Positions 1-12,145 of a DNA stretch of 64,000 nucleotides are shown piece by piece (the stretch's first letter is position 1; the number at the start of each line of letters is the position of its first letter). The notes beneath the pieces were generated by a model. That model did no database searches, was not told the origin of the DNA, and saw only the letters and a program-made list of their open reading frames with translations. The DNA is taken from contig JAIWND010000004.1 of assembly GCA_025330725.1 (NCBI GenBank), positions 496,001 through 560,000 on the forward strand, read 5' to 3'. The stretch comes from Chlamydoabsidia padenii. Its lineage: Eukaryota > Mucoromycota > Mucoromycetes > Mucorales > Cunninghamellaceae. The position numbers were made by a program, and so were the translations under genes.

Positions 1-551
1 TGACCACCTTTTATCAAAGCCAACAGATAAAGTTAACTTTTAAGCAAGTGCATATAATTAAACCAAAGTGCAGGCGTGTCAAAGTTAAGAAGAAAGTAAA
101 AAGAGGACAAAGGAAAGAGAAGGAAAATGAAAATATCCGCTTTTGTCTTTTGGCGACAAATCGGGATTTAAATTTTCAATTTCCCCATTGATAACTTGAG
201 AAGATGGTCCACTGAGTATGAGGACAATGCAAAGCAAAGAAAAAGAATATCTAAAAGCAAAAAATGATATATGGTTATTTTAATACGCTTTCACAATGAC
301 TTGATTAAAAGTCAAAGAGTACATGGTAAACCAAACAGGATCTGGGCTTCTTAACGGACTTTAATTTCAACTCCCGACATGGGATGTCTTCGGTTTCCGT
401 CAGTGTGTAATAAGATGAATGCATTTCGAAACAGAAAAGAAAGAACTCTATTTCCTCATCATAAAAGAATGTGTATGTGTTTGTGCCTGTTTATTTACCT
501 CTTTTTCTTCTTCTCCCTCTTTTCTTTCACTCGTCTCTTTTTTTTTTTCGG
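1..551. other. Spacer upstream of VTC1
   Basis: No gene is seen. It holds one recurrent element (162) and a strongly CT-rich leader (about 490-550) directly before the VTC1 start. Confidence 0.6.
162..176 (+). promoter_or_regulatory. Recurrent intergenic element, copy before VTC1
   Basis: CGGGATTTAAATTTT, 390 nt before the VTC1 start. One of about 30 related copies in the window's spacers. Confidence 0.45.
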
Positions 552-1097
552 ATGTCCTCACTAGAACCTACGGTCGGGAAACGAATTGCATTACCTATGC
601 GAATAGAGCCAAAGGTATATTTCGCAAATGAAAGAACGTTTCTATCATGGCTTCATTTTACCGTGGTACTTGGTGGGTTGGCAATGGGATTATTAAACTT
701 TGGTGACAAGATCAGTCAGATATGCGCGCTCATGTTCACTTTGATCGCGATGGGTGTGATGGTGTATGCTTTGTATACGTATCATTGGCGGGCTAATAAG
801 ATTAAGAATCGATTAGATGCTTCCTATGATGATAGATGGGGTCCCTCTGTTTTATGTGTATTCCTTTTGGCTGCTGTTCTTGTTAATCTTTTCTGTAAGT
901 TCCCCCCCCCCCGAATCTACCCCACACTACATGTCATTAACCAAATTTCATACTAGTACGCACAAAGAAGAATCTGTAAAAGACATATACACCTCTTTTT
1001 TTTTTTTTTTCTATTTGATAAAAAGGAGGGATGGCGTTCTAAACTAGAAGCCGTGTTTTGTTTATTAGTTTTCAAGATAAATAATAAAAAATCATAA
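552..1097 (+). CDS. VTC1: Vacuolar transporter chaperone Vtc1 (polyphosphate polymerase membrane subunit)
   Basis: Exons 552..894 and 1069..1097 encode 123 aa. The protein is the small membrane subunit of the VTC complex, which makes polyphosphate and moves it into the vacuole. The family signature [16 protein letters not shown] lies at residues 19-34. Three membrane helices follow, at about 35-51, 57-77 and 98-116, with the conserved YDDRWGP turn between helices 2 and 3. There is no SPX or catalytic domain, as expected for Vtc1, and the length matches yeast Vtc1. The start at 552 puts the family signature at the usual distance from the N terminus. An upstream in-frame ATG at 471 would add a low-complexity leader and was not used. 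The donor at 895 is GTAAGT. The last exon (nine codons completed) is short and therefore the least certain part. Confidence 0.9.
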
Positions 1098-1196
1098 AAT
1101 CAGTAACTGAATTGTTTCAATACTACACTACTAAATAATAATATGGATAAAGAAGGTAATGGTCAGCCGATTCCATCCACCACCACACACGTGAGG

Positions 1197-2094
1197 TCAA
1201 GCCAAGAGACCATGGTATTGCGCTTTTGGATACTTTTTCGTCAAATCCGGCCATTGGACGAAAAACAGATCCACCCATCCATAAAGTAGCCTACCTGTCA
1301 ATGATAAGTCGTACACCCGAGCACAAGATTCAACATAAACGAGTGTAATATGCTTGATTCCTAAAAACTAAAGAGAGAGAGAGTGATTAGTCTATCCACT
1401 CTTCTTCTTCTTCTTCTCTTTACCCTTGGTATATAAGAGAGTATACATAAGGGGATACAGCTACCAGGTCCGTTACAAATAATCTATGTAACAAACAAAA
1501 AACATTAGCACAGTATTATACCCAATCATTTGTCCATTCATTACCGTATCTGGCATACATTTCACTAATATCTTGAAACATGCCACCAGGGCCAGCCAGA
1601 ATGTGAGAGGTACCGATTTCAAGGATTGTCCGACTTGTCGTACCCTAGGTATATCATAATAAACCGTCTATACAACTGGTTAAATCCATTTCTATTATCT
1701 TTACTGACCCCACTTTTTTTTTTTTGTTCATTCATCTTACCTTCGCCGTGGTGTGAGGGAAGCACTTTTGTTCCAAACGCTGGATCCTTCCTTTGCTAAG
1801 TTGATCGGTCTTGGCATATACATAGATTCGAGGCTGGTACTTTTCTTCATCTAAACCTTGAATGAGTTGCTCCATTTCCGCTGTATGTCCTCCTATACCC
1901 ACACACAGAAAAGTAAAAGGATTGGTTAAAGTGGCTATAAAGAACTATCGTTTTTATTTTTTATTTTTACCTGATCCCAAAACGATGCATGTCGAACAAG
2001 GTGTTGTTCGTTTCATGTTTGTAGGTCGCTGAGTAGGTCGAATCCACCAGAGACGTATGGCTGATAAGATTATAATAGCATGAAGCCATATCAT
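1197..2094 (-). CDS. ALG14: UDP-GlcNAc transferase subunit Alg14
   Basis: Exons from 5' to 3': 1971..2094, 1766..1892, 1545..1644, 1424..1483, 1367..1197, about 193 aa. Alg14 anchors the cytosolic catalytic subunit Alg13 to the ER for the second step of dolichol-linked oligosaccharide synthesis. An N-terminal membrane helix is followed by VLGSGGHTAEM split across intron 1, then VRQVGQS, IICNGPGSCIPLC in the tiny 60-nt exon 4, and YVESCARV...FFVQWPDL at the C terminus. These are all Alg14 hallmarks. The exon 2-3 junction is problematic. The strong GTAAGA donor at 1740 breaks the frame, while a weak GTGCTT donor at 1765 keeps it open. An alternative is a one-base indel in the AAAA run at 1766-1769. 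A promoter-type element lies about 110 nt upstream. Confidence 0.8.
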
Positions 2095-2100
2095 TTGTGC

Positions 2101-2140
<40 letters not shown>

Positions 2141-2202
2141 AAAGAGAGAGAGAGAGAGAGAGGAAGAGGAAGAAGTAAATTCATAAATTTATGAGTGTGG
2201 AT

Positions 2203-2217
2203 ATTTCAAATCCCGCC
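2203..2217 (-). promoter_or_regulatory. Recurrent element upstream of ALG14
   Basis: Reads GGCGGGATTTGAAAT on the gene's strand, about 110 nt before its start. This is the closest match to the consensus. Confidence 0.55.
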
Positions 2218-2412
2218 ACAACGCGGGGGAGTAGTTTATTATTCAAAGTCTATACATCCAACATGGCAATAAATAGGAGAGGTAAAAAAAAAGTAAAGAA
2301 TAGTGGTAACATGGTAGTGATAGTATTATTAAAAGAGAAGGAGAAAAGAAGTAAAATGCAAAATGAGAGTAATGGAAGGACTAACAAAGGCAAAGGGAGT
2401 TATAATATTACT

Positions 2413-5400
2413 TTATGCAGATGGCCTTGATACATAATTACTTGGGAAGAGGCCAGAGATGGGTTTTCCAGTACCTAAATCGATAATAATCAATAGTTAG
2501 TCATTTTAGTTTTCATTATACACATGTGTCTCACCATCATCTTTATATCCCATCCACCAAACATTATCACTTGTGTCAGTCACCACAATGGATTCATCCG
2601 CATCAAATCCAAGTTCACCAAATTCTTTTGCATCAAAGGGGTATTTTGCCGCATATAACTGAGGTCGATCTTCTGTAGCAGGTCCAGAGTAATCAGGTTG
2701 TAAGAGTGCCATTGCTTTCAATTGATCAAATGAGGTTGCTGTCGGAGATGTCATACCACCGATAGCAGCACCGTCTTCGCCATAACCAACACCGAGATCG
2801 TTCATATTGGATTCTTCTTTATTCCTTGGTTGTTGTTGAGAAGAAGAAGATGCGATAGCCAATCCAGCTGCATTGCCTAGTGTAGCCAATTGAGCAGCAT
2901 CCAAAATGGCCGCGATGCTTGATGCAGGTCTCCATTTTGATGATCCAACCTCATGATCTGTCATACCTTCACCGCCAGGTGAACCGGAGGGTTTCCATGC
3001 AGGCATAGGTTCGGGGTAGTCCACTCCTTGTCGTCGTCGCTTCATAAACATCCAACCAAGCCCCATACCCACCAAGAGGAAGAGTAAACCAAGAGATATC
3101 GCGATCGAAATCAAGATCACCGCCGGTACAGGAAGGTAATCTAAAAAAATTATGTCAAAAGAAGGGATGAGAAGATGAGATTTTTTTTTTTTTTTTTTTT
3201 TTTTTTTGAAAAAGTACAATTCATGCACCAATGGTTACTTACGTCGAATGTTACTTGCTTTACAGCAGTCGAGTTCATGGAAGACGGCATTAGCTTGACC
3301 AGGTTGACCATCAAATTGAGAGGCCAGGACATAAGGAGACCAGGATGAACCATCATAGAGTGCTACAGTCACATTACCCGCTTTTGACAATTGCATGTGA
3401 CCTACTGCCATCAGGACTGTATTCGTATTGGGAGGATATCGTGGTTGGTTGGCGGAATTACCGGATGTAGGAACAAATAAGAGTTGTTGAATCGTGCTTC
3501 CAGGTAATAAAAAGGACGATGATCCTTGTTGTTGTTGTTGTTGTTGTGATGATGATGCCGAGGATGATAATTGGGTGAATTTCTGCTGAGAGTCGAGGAT
3601 ACCGAGTACAGTTTGAGGAGGTTGTTCTGATGTTTGACCTGCCACAATCACATCATTGTCTGGTGCGTCAACCACAGCTGTCAATGTCAGTTTTTGTAAA
3701 TCGGGATCAGATGGTGATGATGATGCAGGAGAGCTTGACCATGTAGATGCACTGGAGGGGTCAATTTGAGCTAACTTGATAGGTTGTTGTTGATTTGTTA
3801 AGGAGCCAATCACTGTTAGTTTGTTACCATTAATTGACAATCCTTGCACAGTACCACCTAGGCCTTGACCCACAGGATTCCATTGTCTAATAGATGCATC
3901 CCATTCGCACACAGAAGGACAATCGAGAGATCCAGCTTTTGCAAAATTACCACCAACATAGATCTTGCTACCATCAGTAGAGGGTTGAATGACATTGATT
4001 TGCCCAGGTGCACCGGAATCATCTATGCATTAGAAAGGAAAAAAAAAAAAAAAGTTGCGAGTCAGAATAGAGTTTGTGAGAGAGAGATAAAGTTTAAATT
4101 TACCTGTGATGCCACTGACAGGCAGTGACGTCCGATCCGCCAAGCTATAGATAGCCATACTCTTTACTGATTGTTGTTGTACTTGACCCGAGAATTGTCC
4201 GCCAATGTAAAGAATTCCTTGGACATTCAATAATGTGTTGACCATAGATTGTGAATCCCCACCACCGAGTTGGAAGCCCGACCAAGTGTTATCGTGGTAC
4301 AATGCAATGTTCGAGATGGCGCCATCTTGCATAGTAAACTGACCACCGAGAATAGTCACTTGTTGATTTGAGGTTGTATTGTGCCAAAAGAGACCAGCAT
4401 TAACCACAGCAGTGTCATCGTTATCAAAGAGACCATAGTATCGCGTCCATTGGGGAGAGGTAACAGAGGCAAAAGTGGCAGCACCCACAGAGTAAAAAGT
4501 TTGAGCTGCTAGTATGTTGCCTGACAAAATGCTACTGTTGTTCGTGTTTGCTGATATCCAAGATTCGATATTACCGGCAATAAAAGCTTGTTGATCTATC
4601 CATCTTTGTTGCTGAGGATCCCATATCGCATTTCCTGGGCTTGTTTTGCGATGTCCGTTATCTGCTACAACATGAGAGAAGTTTCCAGAGATTGTGATGC
4701 TCGTGTTGTTGAATGATGGCAGCATAGTATCGACAATACCATCAACTCCCTAGTCAAAAGAAAAAAAAATAGTAAGTATCAAGATGAGTTCATCATTTTG
4801 TTAATTTCATGCGTTGTTCATTTTTACCTTTGCCAAAGTAGACCACGTTTGTTCATTTGTATGATATAACGCGACATGATTCAATCCGGTCAGTTGCCGG
4901 TCCATCGTATTATTGAATAGTCCACCAACATACAAGTCTATCATACCAATCAAAAAAAGAAAAAAAAAAGTAAAAGTAAGTACAAGGACTTTGACTGACA
5001 TTTCGTATCTTTTCAGATATTACCTGAGCCAGAGAGCAAAAGACTTGTCACATTGCCATCCAGTCCATTTCCATGTAGGGGGGAAAGTTTACTAGATACA
5101 TAATCATACTTGACCACATTTCGATAAGGAATAGTAGTACCAACAAGTTGTCCACCTATATATAAAGAATCCCCATTTGATGCATCCAATGCGAGTACTG
5201 TGGATCCAGGAGCCAGTTGATCTAGTTTACAATAAAAAGGATACCAGGTTAGAGGAGATTAAAAAGTTGAACGAGTGTGAACCGATTCAAATTACCTGCC
5301 AAGGGTTTCCATGAAAGGGTCTGTTGTGATGAGTAGTTTTGAGGACTAAATTCCAAGATACTGATGAGAGTTGCATTTGTACCATTTCGGACAAAAGAAA

Positions 5401-7368
5401 GCGATTCAGCTATAATGGTGACATGGGCATTGGTAGGTGGAATAGCATTAGGTGCAGGTCGAAGAGTGATTGATGGATGGAATGAGTCAGAAGAGGCCGC
5501 AACGAGTCCATCGTAGATTACAGTCGATATGTCTTGAGTGTTGGTTTGGTCTATCGTTACTGTTGTGCTATTGTTGGGTGTCATCTGAATCGTTAATTGG
5601 ACTTGTGTTCGTTGGTTACAAGTGCTGGTGCCGACACAACCGGGGGTATTCGCATAGATCGTGTATTTGCCCTGAGAAGGAATATACCTAGAAATAGATA
5701 AAAGATCAATGCAATACATTAGTGATTTCCTAGTGAGATAAGTGTTAAGAATAAAAAAACTTACGGTGTATATGTTAAGGAGGTATTGGTTGTTGCCAAA
5801 TCTGCTACAGGAATACTAGAAACCAAGAAGTTTTCATAGGATCCATAAGCAAACGTTTCTTTCCATTGACCAACCACCGATGTAGATGCAGTTCCAGACC
5901 CAGAACAGTTGTTGTTAGCACCATCAAGATGTGGGTTCAAAGTGTTATCTATAGGCCAGAATTAGGTGTGTGAATAGAAGATTCGAATATTGTTTCTTTT
6001 GTAGGCCTGATTAGGTTAATGATGATCTTGTTGTTTACCTGCTTGATATATTTGGACATTTCCAAGTCCACCACCAGAGCCATACCAAGTGTGGATTTCA
6101 ATACGAACTCCTGTTGTGTTGATATGATTTTCCACAGTAAAATCTTCAAAGGTGACATTAGGACTATTGGCCAAGAAGCACATATCGGTACAAGTTGTAC
6201 GAGCTTGAGTAATAGGATCGACAGAGGATAGTTGGAATAATTCGTTAGATCCTAATGCAAGAATACTAAAACCATAAAAGAGATAATCAGGAGGTTAGTA
6301 AACTAACTGTCAAACCATATGTTATTTACAGTGTTTTCATTTTTAGAAATGTTACCTAAAAGACCGAGTAGCTTGATTTGGTAATCGAGTATTGCTGATA
6401 CGGAAGGAGGAGGGTTGAATCGGATACGGGAATGTCGCCTGCCAGTAACCAGGAACACCTTCTTGTAATAACCAGGGCTGACCAATATTTTGAGGAGTAG
6501 AGTTTGGGCAAACCACGCTTGCAGGCTTGCTATTGTTACCAGCAAGTTTACCATTCCCTGAGCTAATCACCTAATACAAAATGATTAAGTCAGACGATCT
6601 TTCTTTTTTCTTCAATCTTACGGTGGGTTGATCCAAGTTAACAGGTTGACTGCTATTCATATTAAAGTAGACACCATCACCAGTAGCATCAAATCGACCA
6701 CCAAAGAGTAACGTGTTTTGTTTTGGGTTCTGAGTGATAACATGTACAGGTCCGTTGAAACCTTGCCAAGGAAGAGGAAGCCATTGATTGTTGTACCATT
6801 GAGCAACACTGCCGGCAAAAGAAGTTGTATTCATTCCAATAGGTTGACGAAATTCACCACCAACATAAAGTGTATGATTATTGGGGTCGCAGTAAAGAGC
6901 GTATACAGGCCCATCCACACCTTGATCGAGTGCTGATAACGTGTTTGCTGTCATGTCCCATCGTGCGATATTGTTTACAGTAACAGTTGTTGTTGTGGAA
7001 GTAGGATCATTGTTGTTATTGTTGTTGCCTTTTTCGTTATCGTTCGTGGCCAAGGCTGAGAAAACACCGCCTAGATATAATTGTTGATCCATAATGCAAC
7101 TAGCATGTAGTTTCCCAGAGCCAGTGAGATGTCTGGAGAAGATTGAGTTTGCGTCTTGTTCAAATACACCGATGCCCGGAGAAGAATTTGCTGATTGTAG
7201 TGTATTTGTGTATGGTGAGAGACCTGCAAAGCGTCCTACTATACCGAGTTGACCAACACGTGAAGAATCTAGCATTGGTGGTGAGTAAGTGGTATCGGCC
7301 TTGGTGGATAAGATTACACATACTGATAGTAATAGGTATAAGTTAACGAAGTATTGTCGATTGATCAT
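2413..7368 (-). CDS. Rax2-like cell-polarity membrane protein with C-terminal SH3 domain
   Basis: Eleven exons: 6622..7368, 6356..6570, 6039..6265, 5765..5948, 5296..5687, 5024..5221, 4828..4937, 4104..4749, 3243..4022, 2535..3140, 2413..2474. They encode 1388 aa. Rax2 is a type I membrane landmark for polarised growth and bud or hyphal site selection. A signal peptide (about 1-25) precedes a large ectodomain of Kelch-like repeats with recurrent YVGGxF/LYIGGQF turns and many N-glycosylation sequons. A single membrane helix (about 1171-1195) ends in KRRRQG. The cytosolic tail then ends in a complete SH3 domain (about 1327-1383: YPFDAKEFGELGF, WWMGY, GLFPSNYV), split by the last intron. Yeast Rax2 has a short tail without SH3, so this is a variant or fused architecture. 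Reading through the last donor at 2534 would truncate the SH3. Confidence 0.85.
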
Positions 7369-7798
7369 GGTAGATAACAGTAATAGTAAGGGGGAAAAAA
7401 AAAAGGAAAGGGGTGGAGAAGAAGGAGAGAGAGAGAGAAAGAGTTTTGTTTTGAGATTGAATAAAGGGTATGTATAGTGTATTCAATTAATGGGCAGTGT
7501 AATAAAAGGACGAGGTAAACTGTAACGTCAAGTGGGTGCAACAATTATGAATGAATCAAAAGAAAAGTTGACCCAAAAAGAGCGTTACAATAAAGGTGAA
7601 TGGAAGATGATTACAAAAAAAAACAAAACAAAAAAAGAAAAGGGGAAAGAAGAAACGCACAAAAAAAAAAAAAAAGAGGGAGATTTGAAAAAGTTAAGCA
7701 CCCCGCTGTGCAGCCAATGATTATTGGGTTACACAGTGCAATTCATACATTTTATTACTTTGGTGTAAAAAGGTCTAAACTGCATTATATTCATATAC

Positions 7799-7835
<37 letters not shown>

Positions 7836-8093
7836 TCTTAATACGAATGCGCACACTCTTTATGTAAAGGAGACCCATGATTGTTTTGATAGGAGCAAAA
7901 TGATCATCTCTCCTGACTGTCATAGACATTATTCCCATTGTCTGAAATGAAGGCACCTTTCAAGGACCTCGTGGGAATTGAATAGGCGCTTGAATTATCC
8001 TTTGGAGTTTCTTTTTTTTTTTTTTTTCTGGACTTTTTTCTTTCGACTGCCCCCTTTTCTTCTCAACTTTTCTCTTTTGTTTCTGTATTGTAA
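7369..8093. other. Divergent promoter region, Rax2-like / RhoGAP
   Basis: GA-rich leader on the Rax2 side (7388-7442), A-rich tracts, a (TA)16 repeat, an element variant GTGGGAATTGAAT at 7971 and a CT-rich leader before the RhoGAP start. No gene is seen. Confidence 0.6.
7802..7833. repeat. (TA)16 microsatellite
   Basis: Uninterrupted TA dinucleotide tract in the spacer between the Rax2-like and RhoGAP genes. Confidence 0.9.
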
Positions 8094-8234
8094 ATGGCAC
8101 AGTTTCTTATCGCCCAATGGGATTATGCAGCTGAAGGGGAATTCGAGTTATCTTTCCAACAAGGTGACCGTATTAAACTACTGGAAAAACACAACGACGA
8201 TTGGTAAGGCACAACCTAATTACTTGCTCTTCCT

Positions 8235-8278
<44 letters not shown>

Positions 8279-10785
8279 TACAAGGAATGATACTTTAACT
8301 AAACTATTTTCTCTTTTCTGTTATAGGTGGGAAGGTATACCTAAACAGTTGAAAAACAAAGGTTTAACAACAACTTTTTAAACTGACCAGCTTCTCTTAT
8401 ATAGGTGAATTGAATGATACCATTGGCTTCTTCCCTGCTAATAGAACAAAACTAGAACAACCATCTTCATCGTTATTAGGTAATAATGACTATAATAAAA
8501 TGAATACTTGTTTAACTTGTTGCATTTCGTTGTTTTTACTAGTTGATACAGATCAGTCACCCACAATAGCAACTGTTGCAGCTCTATCACCAACACCACG
8601 AACCTCCAATCAACCAAGCGATGACCATTCTCTCACGTCACCACCAACTCTAACTGAATCGTCCTCTGCCGCACGTCCTTTATCCACGCCAAATAACGAT
8701 ACTTCACACAGTCTTCCAGTGGGGTGGTCATATGCTCATGGTAAGACTTAAAAAGACCATTTGTGTATGGATTTAACCAACTATATTGTCGTTATAGATG
8801 AGGAAGGAACGGTATACTACTTTCACGAAGAAACTGGGGAATCACGATGGGAACCACCAGTACAACAACCATCCTTACCACCACGGCAACAACAACAACA
8901 ACAACCGAATGCACCACCGCCACCACCTAGAACGTCTTCGGCTCAAGCTTCGAACCTCATAAATCTGCCCTTATCAAGTCCACAGGATGATCTGGAATTG
9001 GAACACGCGTTTGATCAACTCGACCCTGAAGCACTAAAAAAACTGGTAAAGGGCCCAAATTGCACTACATATGCATAAAAAATAAATAAAAAAACACTGT
9101 AACTAATCAAATTGATCATTTTTAATATCAATCTTAGGCACTGGAACGGCTGGAAACAGATGCAATAAGATATCAAGGCAATGTACAAATGAAAATGGTA
9201 TCTGGTGGTGGCAAACTCAGCTCTTGGAAAGTGTACTATGCAGTCTTACTAGAAGGCTACTTATTGTTGTACAAGGAAAATCATGTCAAGTACCGAAAAA
9301 AGATGGCTACTATTCCTCCTGTGGGTAGTTTTGATCTGGATGGGTGTCAGATTGACCCTGCTGGTAAACAAGATACTAAAAGGAAACATGCTTTCATGGT
9401 CACCATTCCTCCTCCTCGTCAACAAGTCATACTTTATATACAAACGGCAAGTGATAAAGAATGTGCAGCTTGGTTGGATGCAATCATGCGGGAATTGATT
9501 AGAAGAAAAGAAGGACATGCTCAGGTAATGAAAAAATGGTGAATAGAGAATTGTGATTGGATGCTAATTTGAATATTGTCTACTTTATAGGATTCCGGTA
9601 AAGTATACCAGCAGGTCAATTTGCTCTCAACTTATACTCATCACTCGCTTTCTCTCTCTCTCTTTTGTGAATAGACACTCTCCAGTTATTACACGCCTTG
9701 ACTTTGGACGACAAGAAAATGAAAATCAACAAGAAAATGACCAAAGGCATAGGTAAGCTTTTATCTTTTTTTTTTTTTGGAGGGGGGGGATTTGTGTAAG
9801 TAATAAAGTACTAAACTTCTCTTTAGTAGATGGTGATGATAAACAGGATAATGTAATCAACTCGGAAGGACGACCAAGTAAAAAACTCGGATGGTTCTCT
9901 GGTGGTGCTGGTGGTAACTCTAGGTATTCCAGAGGTGGACAAGGATCCCGTGATGTACGAACAATCAATGGGCAAGTGGGCACTTTTACTAGTAGCGACA
10001 ATGGTAAATCTGATATATTTGGTGGATTCCTTTATCTTGATCAAGACCAACAGGTACCTTTGATTGTTAGACAATGTATTGGACAAGTCGAATCAAGAGG
10101 ACTGGAATCTGTGGGCATCTATCGACTCTCTGGACCAGCATCGATCATTCAAAAATACCGCGCCACTTATAATCGACGTAAGTACATGGTAAATATTAAA
10201 AAAAAAAAAAGGGGGGGGGAGGGGGAGGGGGAAGGAGGAGGACTGATCCATGTAACTAATGATAACATTTTATGTCTTTTGCTAACTATAGATGAACCTG
10301 TGGATCTAGCTGGGGAACATGATATCAACGTCGCCACTGGTCTCTTGAAGCTCTACTTTAGAGAATTAAAAAATCCTCTATTGACCTTTGAATATTATGA
10401 TTGGTTTATTGATGCTGCTCGTAAGTACAATATCTACTATCATCATAATATATACTTACTTTTTGTACTAGGGATATCTGACTATGATGAACGGATGTAT
10501 CAGATTAAATCAATCATTCATGTCTTACCAAAGGAAAACTACACAGTATTGGAATATCTTATGCGACATCTACACCGGGTCTCTCTACACAGTGATATCA
10601 ATAAAATGGAAACATCAAATCTGGCTCTGATCTTCTCCGTTGGACTATTACGAACACCCCAAGACGATATGACCAGCATCATGCACACCGATTTACAAAG
10701 CAAGACTGTAGAAGCCATCATACAACAAGTTGACTGGTTTTTTGAAGTGGATCACGACGAAGACGATGATGCTGGTGTAATATAG
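8094..10785 (+). CDS. SH3-WW-PH-RhoGAP protein (Rho GTPase-activating protein)
   Basis: Eleven exons: 8094..8203, 8327..8361, 8405..8479, 8543..8740, 8798..9045, 9138..9524, 9591..9597, 9675..9752, 9827..10177, 10292..10420, 10472..10785. They encode 643 aa. The protein would stimulate GTP hydrolysis by Rho-family GTPases. Domains in order: SH3 (about 2-60; ALYDY-like WDYAAEGEFELSF, GFFPAN), WW (about 130-160; GWSYAHDEEGTVYYFHEETGES), PH (about 238-345) and RhoGAP (about 448-635). The arginine finger lies in GIYRLSG near R479. The order resembles animal ARHGAP12/15/27. Exon 7 is only 7 nt, yet it is needed to keep the frame between exons 6 and 8. An AATAAA lies at 10885. A variant of the intergenic element is at 7971, about 110 nt before the start. 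Confidence 0.88.
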
Positions 10786-11115
10786 TGCCCTTCCAATCTC
10801 ATGTAGTGTATTAGTTTGTAATATGTCACCCCTACCCCCCCCTTCCACCTCATGTATTCCCGCATTCGATCCATCTTTGTCACCAATAAAATTTAAATCT
10901 TGAATGAATATAGTTGTATTTTTATTTTTATTTATGTGTAATAGTGGTAGTCGTAAATTGTATTGTACAAGGATAAATAATATATAAATAAAATAAAAAA
11001 GCTTGCAGATCCATATGATGCTATTCTAAAAAGATTAAACTTGGGGTGGTTTTTTAATAGGAAGGAGAGTTACGTGATAAGCACATGACTTTAATGGACA
11101 GGGGAATTATATAAT
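10786..11115. terminator. Convergent 3' region, RhoGAP / pantothenate kinase
   Basis: Shared tail-to-tail spacer with AATAAA at 10885-10890 for the + strand gene and T/A-rich tracts near 10917-10995. No gene is seen. Confidence 0.5.
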
Positions 11116-12104
11116 CTAGACAGACCTTGAAGGGAAAGCGCAAGAAAGGTTCGGTTTCGGTAAAGAGCGATGTTTCAAAAACTGGATACAATAAAAATAA
11201 ACAAATGAAATGAAATCAGACGAGTTTCATAATTTCAAATACATTAAGTGTACTTACCGCACCAGTTGCACCTAGATGACCTTCATGCCGTAAAAACAAT
11301 GCCTTCATATCACCTTTAGACCAGAATTTGATTGCATAAGACAATGTGTGCATAGTAACAGAATGTCCCCGAATGAAGCAACCACCAAAGTAGATCCGTT
11401 TGATATCATGTTGTTGTGCATTCAAGTAGGCGATTTGACCAATATTGTTACTGACCATGTAGAGAAGACTTTTGGCGATATCGGGTGATTCAAACTTGGC
11501 CTTGTTTTGTCGTTCCCCCTTTTTGAAGACTTTACCAAAACTTGATGCAATCCTTGATGATTTCAATCCCAATTTACTGTAATCTGTTCCATAGATATCA
11601 CCCACAAGTAAATCCACGTTTCGATTATCACCTTCTTTTGACATTTCGAGCATATCTATATAAGGAGTAGATGTTTAGTTAGTAAAATCAACATCATCAT
11701 CATTATCGTCATTTGACTTACCATCAAAGGAGCTAGCATCAGTTAGTAATGATAATAATCCCCAGAGAGTACCACCGCCCAGCTATAGGAAGAAGGAAAA
11801 GGTAAATAAAGTTTACTTCATACCAATATCCTGTTCATTTACTTACCGATGTACCACTAATACGAGTAAATTGGTTAGGACCTGTCACTTTCAAAATACT
11901 GACCCCTGAGCCAATATTGACAATCTATGCAAATGCGTTATTAATTTGTTAGTACTTTTTGATAAATCGATCATGTATGATCACTTACCATGTATGGGTA
12001 TATGTTCTTGGGAGTTACTTCAAATTGGATAGGATTAGGATCTCCTTCATTATAAGTGAAGACTTCATAGGGTATTTCAGTGATAAAAAAGCTGAGTCCT
12101 ATTT

Positions 12105-12145
<41 letters not shown>

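Noticed and set aside
1500..1644. A 47-codon reading of ALG14 exon 3 in the frame delivered by the GTAAGA donor.
   Set aside because: It ends in a stop and resembles nothing, while the other frame carries conserved Alg14 blocks that join correctly to exons 4 and 5.
11216..11257. Pantothenate kinase C terminus read through the donor (STLNVFEIMKLV).
   Set aside because: The GTAAGT donor and the downstream exon restore the family ending GAFLK.
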